A program made the position numbers and the translations under genes. The notes beneath the pieces are model-generated. The model was not told the DNA's origin, did no database searches, and saw only the letters and a list, made by a program, of their open reading frames with translations. This document shows positions 15,632 to 24,027 of a stretch of DNA of 43,416 nucleotides, piece by piece. This DNA comes from Nostocoides jenkinsii Ben 74. GTDB lineage: Bacteria > Actinomycetota > Actinomycetes > Actinomycetales > Dermatophilaceae. The stretch is from assembly GCF_001046875.1 (NCBI RefSeq), contig NZ_HF571038.1:1449943-1493358 (forward strand). Direction: 5' to 3'. Each line of letters opens with the position of its first letter. Position 1 is the stretch's first letter.

Positions 15632-16717
15632 TTACGAGACGTATGCCGCGAGGTCGGCTTCGACCCCAGCGCTGATCGTGCTTGTCCCCCCGAGGACGAC
15701 GATGCGCTGGGGTCGCAGGCGGGCGAGCTCGGTCCGGATGGACTCCGGGATGCGCGTGGGTGACACGAGCAACATGGGGCTGCCGGAGACCCCGGCCACC
15801 GGGGCCCCGGAGAGGGCGTCGCTGAAGACCTCGCCCGAGGCGATGAAGGCGACCCGCACTCCGGGGGCGAAGGACGCGCGGGAGATCGCAGCCGAGGTCT
15901 CGTAGCGGTCACTTCCGGCCCAACGCGGCACGGGACCGGAGGTGAACTGCCGCAGCTGGTCAACGACGCTGTCGCGGACCGAGCCATTGCCGCCCAGCAC
16001 CACGATCCGGCCCGGGCGCAGCCGCCGCAGTTCTGTCGCGATGACGCCCGGCAGGCTCTCGTGCTCGACGAGCAGGACCGGGTTGCCGCCGCGTCCGGCA
16101 ACCGGGGCGACGGAGAGGGCGTCGGTGAACTTGCGCCCGGAGGTTATGAAGGCGACCTTGACGCCCGGGGCAAAGGCGGACCGCGAGATGGCCGCGGAGG
16201 CATCAAAGCGATCGACGCCGTCGATGCGCACCACCCCTCCATCGCCGGCGAAGCGGGTGAGCGCGTGCTCGACCTCCACGCTGACGCTATTGGACCCGCC
16301 GAGCACCACGATCCGGGAGGGGCGCAGCCGCTCCAACTCGGTGGCGATCGCGCTCGGGATCGCGTCGGGCCGCACGAGCAACACCGGGCTGCCGCTCCGC
16401 GCGGCGACCGGCGCACCCGACAGCGCGTCGGTGAAGACCAAACCCGAGGTCACATAGGCGACGCTGACACCCGGGTGGAAGCTGCGCTCCGAGATAGCCG
16501 CGGAGGTCGCATACCGATCGGCTCCCGCCCACCGCTCCACGCCAGCGGCCCACCGCTCAACGCCCGCGGCAGGGGGCACCGACCGGTCGGCCCCGATCTG
16601 GCTGGGCATAGTTGCCGACGGCGAGAGTGCGCCAGCCGGGGCGGCCAGCACCCCAAGGGATAGCGCGGCAGTGGCGGAGACAAGCAGAGCGCGTGAGCGT
16701 CGCGCACGAGTGGACAA
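15632..16717 (-). CDS. Secreted cell wall-binding repeat 2 (CWB2) protein
   Basis: A 361-residue exported protein with a signal peptide (charged RARRSR start, hydrophobic core, AAPAGA cleavage region near 30). Three CWB2 (PF04122) repeats follow at about 61-157, 164-256 and 257-360. Each has the pattern RxAGxDRYxTSAAIS, then FTDALSGAPVA, then RIVVLGG. No other domain is present, so it is a pure wall-anchored protein of unknown job. The start is TTG with AAGGAG eight nt upstream. A 7-residue block AGVERWA is duplicated in tandem before the first repeat. It is likely the last gene of the minus-strand surface locus. Confidence 0.85.
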   Translation of the reverse strand: MSTRARRSRALLVSATAALSLGVLAAPAGALSPSATMPSQIGADRSVPPAAGVERWAAGVERWAGADRYATSAAISERSFHPGVSVAYVTSGLVFTDALSGAPVAARSGSPVLLVRPDAIPSAIATELERLRPSRIVVLGGSNSVSVEVEHALTRFAGDGGVVRIDGVDRFDASAAISRSAFAPGVKVAFITSGRKFTDALSVAPVAGRGGNPVLLVEHESLPGVIATELRRLRPGRIVVLGGNGSVRDSVVDQLRQFTSGPVPRWAGSDRYETSAAISRASFAPGVRVAFIASGEVFSDALSGAPVAGVSGSPMLLVSPTRIPESIRTELARLRPQRIVVLGGTSTISAGVEADLAAYVS

Positions 16718-16744
16718 CGGAAGACTCCTTTGGCAGAAACTTCT

Positions 16745-16763
16745 CTGCCCGGCGCCCGGGCAG
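16745..16763. terminator. Perfect 8-bp GC hairpin between two CWB2 genes
   Basis: CTGCCCGG and CCGGGCAG pair around CGC. It follows the stop of the metalloprotease gene and precedes the start of the smaller CWB2 gene on the minus strand. It could end or attenuate the upstream transcript, or be a leader structure. No clear U-tract follows. Confidence 0.45.
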
Positions 16764-16829
16764 CCCCCCTTGAGACAAGCCTAGGCGGGCCGAGCCCGAG
16801 TCCCAATCTGCCCCGCGGTCAACCGACCC

Positions 16830-18998
16830 TCAGCGGATGAAGGCTTTCAATTGCTCGGACACCACGCTCCGGACGCTCGCCGTTCCGCCGAGCACGACAA
16901 TCGCCTTGGGCCGCAGTCGCGTCAGCTCCGCCGCCACCGAATCGGGGATCCGGTCGGTGCGCACCAACAGAAGAGGGCCCGGCGCCATACCGGCCACTGG
17001 CGCACCGGACAGCGAGTCCGGGAACACCAGCCCCGAGGCGACATAGGCGATGTCGGCCCCGGAGGGGAACGACTGCCGGGACGTCAACGCCGACACCTCG
17101 TAACGGTCGGCGCCCGACCACCGCTCCACCGCGCCCGTCGTGAAACCCGCCAAAGCGGTCTCGGTCGCGGCATCGATCGTCGACGTGCCACCGAGGACGA
17201 CAATGCGCTGTGGTGCCAACCGTCGCAACTCCGCCGCCGTCGTCGTGGGAATCGCGTCTCCGGGCACCAGCAGCACCGGGCCGCCGACCTTGCCGGCGAC
17301 CGGAGCCGCAGACAGCGCGTCGGGGAACATCTTCCCGGAGGCGATGAAGGCCACCGGCACACCGGGCTGGTAGTTGGCCTTCGCGATGGCCACCGAGGTC
17401 TCGTAGCGGTCGGCGCCCGAGAAGCGCGTCACCGGGGCGCCCCAGGTGGTCAAGATGTTGAAGACATCGTCATTGACGGTGGCCGGCCCACCGAGCACGA
17501 CGATGCGCTCGGGTTGCAGCCGGTGAATCTCTGCGCGCACGACGCTGGGGAGGTGGTCCTTGGCCACGAGCAGCAGCGGCGCACCCGCCCGGCCGGCGAC
17601 CGCGGCGCCCGAAAGCGCGTCGGTGAACACCTCACCCGAGGCGATATAGAGCGTCTTCACCCCGACCTCGAAGTGCGCCTTGCTGATCGACACGGCCGCC
17701 TCGTAGCGGTTGGCTCCACTCAGCCGGAACACGCCGTCGGCGCGGGGATACGAGATGCGCACCCGCGCCCCCGCAGAACTGGCCGACAGGAAGTCGAGGC
17801 GGACCCGCCCGCTGGGGAAGGTGTAGGACTCACCCGGCTCCATCCCGGGGTGACGCTCCGCGGCATACCAGTCATCGTCGGGGTGGAAGTCGATGACGTC
17901 CTGCTCGCCGAACTGACCGAAGTCGGGCAACTCGCGGCGCACGACGATCCCGCCACCGGGATAGGTCAGCCGGACGCCGCCCGGCCCGGTGTAGGAGTTG
18001 GTGTTGATCCACGAGTCGAGGCCGGTCGCGGTGCGGTACTCGAGGTGATAAGTGCTCGCGCCGTCGGTGAAGCTCACGTCGCGCAGCCCAGACGCCGATG
18101 TCAGCGGCGCGATCGTGACCTCCCGGTCCACATTGGCGACTGTGCTGGACTGCGGCGTCAGCATCCCGATCCGACGGAGATTCTCGGCGGAGATCATGCC
18201 CCGCGACTCATTGCCCATCAGCTCCCACGGATCGGCGTAGGTCTGTTGGTGGCAGTCGTCGGAGAGCGGGACGGTGTCATTGCCGTCGGCGCAATAGATC
18301 GAGCCGCTGTGATAGAGCCCGAGGTTGTGCCCGAACTCGTGCGCCCACAGCTGCGGCGAGGTGTAGCCATTGATCCACGCAAAGCTCTCGTACTCGCCGG
18401 TGCCGATGGTGGCCAGCCCGCCCCACCAACAACTCGGCAGGTTCTGCATGTAGGCGACCAGGTGATGCGTGCCGTCGGTCTGATAGGTCCCGGCCAGCTT
18501 GCGCGCGGCAACCAGGAATGGCGTCTCATTGCAGTTGTCGATGTCGAACTGGGTCAGCTCGATCTTGGACCATGGCTTGACGTCTGCCGTCCGGAAGCGG
18601 ATGCCTCCCCGTGTGGCGGTGTTGTAGTAGTCGTCGGTGCCTGCGATGGCTTCACGAAGCTCATCGGCGGTGGTCGAGGGCTTGGCACTGTAGTAGAGCG
18701 GGACGACGAGCACCTCGTGCATGCCCGGCTCCGCCGTCCGCGGTGCCGCCAAGTCGGTGAAATCGGCACCCCGGCGAGTGCCATCTCGCTCGCTGACGAA
18801 GTAGTCCGGGAGCCCCGCCGGTCGCTCCCGATCCGCCGCGCCGCCCGGTGGCGGATCGACCGCGATGACCGACGCCTGCGCCCCCGACGCCCGGTCGTGC
18901 GAGGACATCGCCGAACTCGACGCCGGCACCCCACCGAAAACCACGGTCACCCATGCCGCCAACATCGCCACGGTGCTGGCTCGGAACCTGACGCGCAT
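16830..18998 (-). CDS. Secreted metzincin-like metalloprotease with three CWB2 repeats
   Basis: A 722-residue exported protein. A signal peptide lies at about 1-30. The protease domain spans about 90-400 and has HEFGHNLGLYH at 220-230, a full HExxHxxGxxH zinc site (His220, Glu221, His224, His230). DPWELMG near 257-262 supplies a likely Met-turn. Three CWB2 repeats fill about 425-722 and would hold it on the wall. The ATG at 18998 has GGGGAGG five nt upstream; the frame is open to 19040. The overall build resembles gametolysin-like (M11-type) secreted peptidases. The substrate is unknown, but surface or wall-associated proteins are likely. A catalytically dead paralogue lies at 19854-21950. 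Confidence 0.85.
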   Translation of the reverse strand: MRVRFRASTVAMLAAWVTVVFGGVPASSSAMSSHDRASGAQASVIAVDPPPGGAADRERPAGLPDYFVSERDGTRRGADFTDLAAPRTAEPGMHEVLVVPLYYSAKPSTTADELREAIAGTDDYYNTATRGGIRFRTADVKPWSKIELTQFDIDNCNETPFLVAARKLAGTYQTDGTHHLVAYMQNLPSCWWGGLATIGTGEYESFAWINGYTSPQLWAHEFGHNLGLYHSGSIYCADGNDTVPLSDDCHQQTYADPWELMGNESRGMISAENLRRIGMLTPQSSTVANVDREVTIAPLTSASGLRDVSFTDGASTYHLEYRTATGLDSWINTNSYTGPGGVRLTYPGGGIVVRRELPDFGQFGEQDVIDFHPDDDWYAAERHPGMEPGESYTFPSGRVRLDFLSASSAGARVRISYPRADGVFRLSGANRYEAAVSISKAHFEVGVKTLYIASGEVFTDALSGAAVAGRAGAPLLLVAKDHLPSVVRAEIHRLQPERIVVLGGPATVNDDVFNILTTWGAPVTRFSGADRYETSVAIAKANYQPGVPVAFIASGKMFPDALSAAPVAGKVGGPVLLVPGDAIPTTTAAELRRLAPQRIVVLGGTSTIDAATETALAGFTTGAVERWSGADRYEVSALTSRQSFPSGADIAYVASGLVFPDSLSGAPVAGMAPGPLLLVRTDRIPDSVAAELTRLRPKAIVVLGGTASVRSVVSEQLKAFIR

Positions 18999-19082
18999 GC
19001 ATACCTCCCCAAATCCCCGGGCGACCCGATCGCTGGGCATGGCGAGACCCTAATGCCTGGCGCTGACAGCCGCCGGGCAACC

Positions 19083-19805
19083 TCAGCCGGCCGGGGAAGC
19101 GTCCACGAGGATGTCGAGCACGATCACCGTCACGTTGTCGTGACCGCCGTGCGTCAGGGCGGCGGTCACGAGGGCGTCGGCCGCCTCCTGCGGCGACTGC
19201 GCGGTGTCGAGCACCCAATAGATCTCATCGGGGGCCACTTCATCGGTGAGCCCGTCCGAGCACACCAAGAGCCGGTCACCCGGCACGAGGTGGAGTCGCT
19301 CGTTGTCCACCTCGACCTCGTCGAATGCCCCAAGGGAGCGGGTGATGACGTGCCGCATCGGGTGCACCGCTGCCTCGTCAGGCGCGAGAATTCCGAGATC
19401 GACCAGTTCCTGGACCTCGGAGTGGTCCGTCGTGAGTTGCCGCAACTCCCCACCCCGGCTGAGCAGGACGCGCGAATCGCCGACATTGATCAGCGCCCAC
19501 GACCCGTCGCCGAGCGCCACGACGCCGGTCACGGTCGTCCCCATCCCGCCCTGACCGGGCTCGCGACCGCCCTCGCGCACGCGCCGGTTGGCCTCAAGGA
19601 CCTGGTCGACGACATCCTCCAGTGTCGGGTCGGCGGGCAGGTCCGCGAGCGCGCCGACGACCAGCGCACTCGCCACCTCACCCGCGGCGTGCCCGCCCAT
19701 GCCGTCGGCAACGACGAACACCGGGTATGCCGCGAGGGCGGCATCCTCATTGCCGCTGCGGACCAGTCCGGTGTGGGTGGCGGCGCCGACCTCGATCACG
19801 GGCAC
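19083..19805 (-). CDS. PP2C-family serine/threonine protein phosphatase
   Basis: A 240-residue metal-dependent phosphatase. All PP2C motifs are visible in order: RSGNEDA near 16-22, VADGMGGHAAGE near 34-45, GTTVTG, INVGDSR, CSDGLTDE and GHDNVTVI near the end. It therefore should be active. No signal peptide or membrane segment is present, so it acts in the cytoplasm. The GTG at 19805 has GGGAG just upstream; another GTG 12 nt earlier is possible. It sits between two genes for large secreted proteins on the same strand, an unusual setting, with gaps of 48 and 84 bp. No active Ser/Thr kinase gene is seen in the window. Confidence 0.9.
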   Translation of the reverse strand: MPVIEVGAATHTGLVRSGNEDAALAAYPVFVVADGMGGHAAGEVASALVVGALADLPADPTLEDVVDQVLEANRRVREGGREPGQGGMGTTVTGVVALGDGSWALINVGDSRVLLSRGGELRQLTTDHSEVQELVDLGILAPDEAAVHPMRHVITRSLGAFDEVEVDNERLHLVPGDRLLVCSDGLTDEVAPDEIYWVLDTAQSPQEAADALVTAALTHGGHDNVTVIVLDILVDASPAG

Positions 19806-19853
19806 AATCTCCCACACCCAAGCGATCCCGAGTAACTGTGTCCCGGGCCTGGG

Positions 19854-21950
19854 CTACGAAAGGTAGCCAGCCAAGGCCGCCTGGACACCCGTCGAGACCG
19901 TCGCTGGCCCGCCGAAGATCACGATGCGTCCGGGCCGCAGCCGCGCAATCTCGGCCCCGACCGACGAGGGGATCGCCGAGGTGTCGACCAGCAGGACGGG
20001 GCTCGACGTCATACCTGCGACGGGTGCCCCAGACAGCGCGTCGGTGTAGACGCGCCCGGAGGCGATGTAGAGCGTCCCGACGCCCGGGCTGTAGGACTTC
20101 GAGGTGATCGCCACGGAGGTGGCGAAGCGATCATCTCCGGACCACCGCTCGGTCGGCGCGATCGTGGCCAGTCGGGCCTCGACGGCGGGGGAAATCGTCG
20201 CCGGGCCACCGAGCACCACGATGCGGCCGGGACGGAGCCGCACCAGCTCATTGGCGATGTCGCTGGGAAGCGCATTGGTGTCTACGAGGAGCACCGGCCC
20301 CTTGTTCTTCCCGGCCACCGGGGCCCCGGAGAGCGCGTCGGTGAACACCCGGCCGGAGGCGATATAGGCCGTGCCGACCCCGGTCGGGTAGCTCTGTTGC
20401 GAGATCATCGCCGACGTCGAGAAGCGATCGGGTCCGCTCCACCGCTCGACCGCGCCGGTGGTGTAGGCGTCCAGTTGCGACTCGACGGTGCTGGAGATCG
20501 TCGCCGGGCCACCGAGCACGACGATCTTCGCGGGTGCCAGCCGGCGCAACTCCGTACGCACCACATCCGGGATCGCGTCAGTGTCGACCAGCAGCACCGG
20601 GCCCTTGCTCTTGCCCGCCACCGGCGCACCGGATAGCGCGTCGGTGTAGACCCGCCCCGACGCGATGAACGCGACGGGGGCCCCGGCCGGATAGTTGCGC
20701 GCCGAGATGGTGGCCGACGTGGCGAACCGGTCGGCGCCGCTCCACCGAATGACCTTGGACAGCACCGGGAAGCTCAGGCTGACCTTCGCCGAGGTCGAGT
20801 CGGCGGATTCCACCTTCAGCGCCCACGCGGAGCCGGGTGCGGTGTAACTCTCCCCGGCCTCCAGGCCCGGGTGGCGGTTGACATTGGCCCGCACCGCGTC
20901 AGGATGGAAGTCGAGCAACTCCCGGTTGCCGATCTCGCTTCCGAGCAATTGCCGATGCACGATCACGCCGCCGCCCGGGTCGGTGCGCGGCACCCCATTG
21001 ATCACCAGAGTGCGGTCATCGATCCACGCGTCCTGCCCCGACGGAACTCGATAGTCGACGTGATAGCGGTAGCCGTCCTCGTCGAAGTAGAAGCCGCGCG
21101 TGCCGCTGGCGGCGGTCAACGGGGCGATCGTGAAGGTGGCGTTCTCGCCCGTGGTCGCCGCGGGGTAGTCGCTGGCCGAGATCAAGCCGAAGCGGGCGAG
21201 GGAGTCCGCCATCGGCATACCGATCGGGCCGTAGGAGTGGACGCTCGTCGGATCCCAGGGATCGGTCCGGTCCCGGTATTCACAGGTCGAGGACAGCGGC
21301 ACCGGGGTGGCCCCCTCGGCGCAGTCCAGGGAGCCCGTGCTCGCCGCGCGCGAATTGATCGAGATGACCCGGCGGAAGAGATCACCGCTGATCACCCCAT
21401 TGGAGAACGTCAGCCCGTCGCCCTTGTCGGTGAGCCCGGGAACCTCGTAGTCGGTGAAATCGCACGCCGCCTCGTTGTCCAGGTAGATGACGAGGTGATC
21501 GCGCCTGCCGGCGCTGCCGACGATCGCCCGCACGGCATCGCCGATCGCGGCGAGATCACACGAGCCGGCCTGGGCGGAGGTCAGGTTGAGCTTCTGCCAG
21601 CCGGAGACCCACCCGAGCTTGGCCGTCATCCGTCCGCCCGAGATCGCGCTGTAGTAGGAACTCGCCTCCGCGATGCGCGTGCTGACGCTGGTTTGGTCGA
21701 GCGGGTCCGGCGCGCTGCCGGACCAATACGCCGGGACCACGAAGACGCGATGCTCACCGACGAAGCTCCGATCCCCGCTCGGCGCAGGCAGTCGCCATTC
21801 GCCCGCCTTGCTATCCGCCGGCGCACCCGCCCAGCCGGGCGCCATGCCCCCGGCCAGCATCGCGACGCACGTCGCCAGAATTGTCAGCAGCCGCAACGTC
21901 AGCGGCCGGGCCACCCGGCGACGCGGGGAACGCGAAATCTCGATCGACAT
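19854..21950 (-). CDS. Secreted CWB2 protein with a degenerate metalloprotease domain
   Basis: A 698-residue exported paralogue of the 16830-18998 product. A signal peptide spans about 1-42 after an Arg-rich start. The protease-like domain spans about 65-385 and three CWB2 repeats about 400-698. A gap-free alignment between two shared cysteines shows the zinc residues replaced: His220 by Arg194, Glu221 by Val195, His224 by Ile198 and His230 by Ser204. The Met-turn is lost too. The fold is kept (shared DPW, GGGVIVHR, HPGLEAGESYT elements), so it looks like a maintained pseudoenzyme rather than a decaying gene. The ATG at 21950 has only a weak ribosome site. Confidence 0.85.
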   Translation of the reverse strand: MSIEISRSPRRRVARPLTLRLLTILATCVAMLAGGMAPGWAGAPADSKAGEWRLPAPSGDRSFVGEHRVFVVPAYWSGSAPDPLDQTSVSTRIAEASSYYSAISGGRMTAKLGWVSGWQKLNLTSAQAGSCDLAAIGDAVRAIVGSAGRRDHLVIYLDNEAACDFTDYEVPGLTDKGDGLTFSNGVISGDLFRRVISINSRAASTGSLDCAEGATPVPLSSTCEYRDRTDPWDPTSVHSYGPIGMPMADSLARFGLISASDYPAATTGENATFTIAPLTAASGTRGFYFDEDGYRYHVDYRVPSGQDAWIDDRTLVINGVPRTDPGGGVIVHRQLLGSEIGNRELLDFHPDAVRANVNRHPGLEAGESYTAPGSAWALKVESADSTSAKVSLSFPVLSKVIRWSGADRFATSATISARNYPAGAPVAFIASGRVYTDALSGAPVAGKSKGPVLLVDTDAIPDVVRTELRRLAPAKIVVLGGPATISSTVESQLDAYTTGAVERWSGPDRFSTSAMISQQSYPTGVGTAYIASGRVFTDALSGAPVAGKNKGPVLLVDTNALPSDIANELVRLRPGRIVVLGGPATISPAVEARLATIAPTERWSGDDRFATSVAITSKSYSPGVGTLYIASGRVYTDALSGAPVAGMTSSPVLLVDTSAIPSSVGAEIARLRPGRIVIFGGPATVSTGVQAALAGYLS

Positions 21951-22008
21951 GGCTCGAACGTACTCGGCAACGGCGTCCGGCGCAGCCCCCCCGGGCGCGC
22001 CGATCTGA

Positions 22009-23463
22009 TCACGTCTTTTCTTGTTCCGCCCACCACGCACGCAGACGGTCGGCCGCGGCCTCCTTGCCGATGGGCCCGTCATCCAAGCGCACCGAGAGCA
22101 GGAATGAATAGGCCTTCCCCAATACCGGACCAGGTCGTATGCCGAGGATCTCGGCAATCTCGTGCCCGTTGAGTTCCGGACGGACCGCCGCGAGTTCCTC
22201 CTCTTCCTGCAATCGCGCGATGCGCCGCTCCAGTTCGTCATAGGTCGCCGCGAGGCGACGCGCCTTGCGTGCGTTGCGCGTCGTGCAGTCGGCCCGGGTG
22301 AGCCGGTGGAGGCGGGCCAGCAGCGGTCCGGCATCGGTGACATACCGGCGGACCGCGGAGTCGGTCCACGCGCCATCGCCGTAGCCGTGGAAGCGCAAGT
22401 GCAACTCCACCAGCCGGGAGACGGCGTTGACGGTTTCCTTGTCGAAGCGCAGCGCGCGCAGGCGGGCCTTCGTCAGCTTCGCGCCCACCATCTCGTGGTG
22501 GTGGAAGGAGACGCCCCCGCCCGCCTCGAAGCGCCGTGTCTTGGGTTTGCCGATGTCGTGCAGGAGCGCCGCGAGTCGCAACACCAGGTCCGGGCCGGGC
22601 ACGCTCTCCGGCGGCCCGGTCGCAGGGCCCTCCAGCGCGATCGCCTGATCAAGGACCGTCAGCGAGTGCTCGTAGACGTCCTTGTGCCGGTGGTGCTCGT
22701 CGATCTCCAACCGCAGCGCGGGCAGCTCCGGGAGAATGTGATCGGCTAATCCCGTGTCGACCAGCAGCCGCAGACCCGGCCGCGGTGAAGGGGCCAGCAG
22801 CAGCTTGCTGAGTTCGTCCCGCACCCGCTCCGCCGAGACGATCTTGATCGATGGCGCCAACTCACGCATCGCGGCATACACCTCGGCCGACGGCACCAAC
22901 TCCAGGTGCGCGCCGAACCGCGCCGCCCGCATCATCCGCAGGGGGTCGTCGGCGAACGACACCGGAGCCGGGGCCGGTGTCCGCAGCCGCTTCGCGGCGA
23001 GGTCGGCCAGACCGCCATACGGATCGACGAACTCCAGCGACGGCAGCCGCAGCGCCATCGCATTGACCGTGAAGTCGCGGCGACGGAGGTCGTCCTCCAG
23101 GTTGTCGCCGAACGCGACGATCGGCTTGCGGGACTGCCGGTCGTAGGCGTCTGCGCGATAGGTCGTGACCTCCACCGTCGTACCCCGCCGGACCGTCCCG
23201 ATGGTGCCGAAGGCGCGCCCGATGTCCCAGGTCGTCTCGCCCCACGCGGCCAGGATTCGCTCGGTCTCCTCCGGACTCGCACTCGTCGTCAGGTCCAGGT
23301 CGGCGCTGGTGCGCCCGAGGAAGGCATCACGCACCGGCCCGCCGACCAAGGCGAGCTCATGACCCGCCTCAACGAACCGGTCGCCGAGGTCGGACAGCAG
23401 GCCCAGGGAGGGGCCAAGAGTCGCAACAGCACGCTGAAGTGCCTGCGAGAAGGGCGAGTTCAC
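22009..23463 (-). CDS. pcnA: CCA-adding tRNA nucleotidyltransferase
   Basis: A 484-residue class II CCA-adding enzyme with an HD domain, which restores the 3'-CCA of tRNAs. The head has LVGGPVRDAFLGR near 41-53 and the metal pair DLDL near 58-61. DLRRRDFTVNAMAL and the RMMRAARFGA helix follow. The HD phosphohydrolase motif LLHDIGKPKT is near 285, as in the actinobacterial PcnA (Rv3907c). A GTG start at 23463 is preferred. TACCGT eight nt upstream can act as a -10 of a leaderless transcript. TTG at 23472 is an alternative. It is divergent from the NUDIX gene, as in mycobacteria. Confidence 0.9.
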   Translation of the reverse strand: MNSPFSQALQRAVATLGPSLGLLSDLGDRFVEAGHELALVGGPVRDAFLGRTSADLDLTTSASPEETERILAAWGETTWDIGRAFGTIGTVRRGTTVEVTTYRADAYDRQSRKPIVAFGDNLEDDLRRRDFTVNAMALRLPSLEFVDPYGGLADLAAKRLRTPAPAPVSFADDPLRMMRAARFGAHLELVPSAEVYAAMRELAPSIKIVSAERVRDELSKLLLAPSPRPGLRLLVDTGLADHILPELPALRLEIDEHHRHKDVYEHSLTVLDQAIALEGPATGPPESVPGPDLVLRLAALLHDIGKPKTRRFEAGGGVSFHHHEMVGAKLTKARLRALRFDKETVNAVSRLVELHLRFHGYGDGAWTDSAVRRYVTDAGPLLARLHRLTRADCTTRNARKARRLAATYDELERRIARLQEEEELAAVRPELNGHEIAEILGIRPGPVLGKAYSFLLSVRLDDGPIGKEAAADRLRAWWAEQEKT

Positions 23464-23535
23464 GATGTCCAACGGTATCGGCGAATGCGAGCACAACTCG
23501 ACCGCGCTTCCCGGAGAGGCCACCTGATGGCCATC

Positions 23536-23541
23536 TAGAGT
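23536..23541 (+). promoter_or_regulatory. -10 hexamer of a leaderless NUDIX transcript
   Basis: TAGAGT ends 6 nt before the ATG at 23548 and no Shine-Dalgarno sequence is present. This is the usual spacing for leaderless actinobacterial genes. Confidence 0.55.
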
Positions 23542-23547
23542 GACCCC

Positions 23548-24027
23548 ATGACCGCCCCCGCCCACGACCAGCCGCAGCGTCGCCTGCCGGCCGTTGAGGA
23601 GCGCTCGGCGGGCGGGGTCGTCGTCGACATTCACAACGGTATGGCGCGGATCGCCGTCATCGCCCGCCGCAACCGCGCCGGCCGCCTCGAATGGTGCCTG
23701 CCCAAGGGCCACATCGAGCGCGGGGAAACGTTGTGCGAGACCGCCGCTCGCGAGGTCGCAGAGGAGACCGGCATCGAGGCGCGCGTGCTGATCAAGCTGG
23801 GCACCATCGACTACTGGTTCGCCACTGGCGAGCGCCGCGTGCACAAGTTCGTGCACCACTACCTGCTGGAGGCGACCGGCGGCTACCTCACCATCGACAA
23901 CGACCCCGACCAAGAGGCCGTCGATGTCGCCTGGCTGCCCCTGGAACACGCGCATCGCCACCTGACCTTCCCCAACGAGCGCCGGATCGCACGGGAGGCC
24001 TGGCAACGGCTCGCCGGGGACGAGTGA
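23548..24027 (+). CDS. NUDIX hydrolase (MutT4-like)
   Basis: A 159-residue hydrolase of nucleoside-diphosphate-linked compounds. The complete NUDIX box begins GHIERGETLCETAAREVAEE and ends TGI at about residues 52-74, so the metal site is intact. The position matches Rv3908 (mutT4), the gene next to pcnA in mycobacteria. Its true substrate is not evident; the usual guesses are damaged nucleotides or dinucleoside polyphosphates. It probably starts a plus-strand operon, overlapping the next gene by GTGA. Confidence 0.88.
   Translation: MTAPAHDQPQRRLPAVEERSAGGVVVDIHNGMARIAVIARRNRAGRLEWCLPKGHIERGETLCETAAREVAEETGIEARVLIKLGTIDYWFATGERRVHKFVHHYLLEATGGYLTIDNDPDQEAVDVAWLPLEHAHRHLTFPNERRIAREAWQRLAGDE

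Noticed and set aside
16851-19835. A 994-codon open frame on the plus strand opposite the metalloprotease and phosphatase genes
   Set aside because: Its product is rich in Arg, Gly and His with no domain; it mirrors the codon bias of the real minus-strand genes and crosses two of them.
20000-20760. Repeated blocks in the CWB2 genes as possible DNA repeats or a CRISPR-like array
   Set aside because: The similarity follows the protein repeats of about 90 residues with diverged codons; there is no short repeat-spacer pattern.
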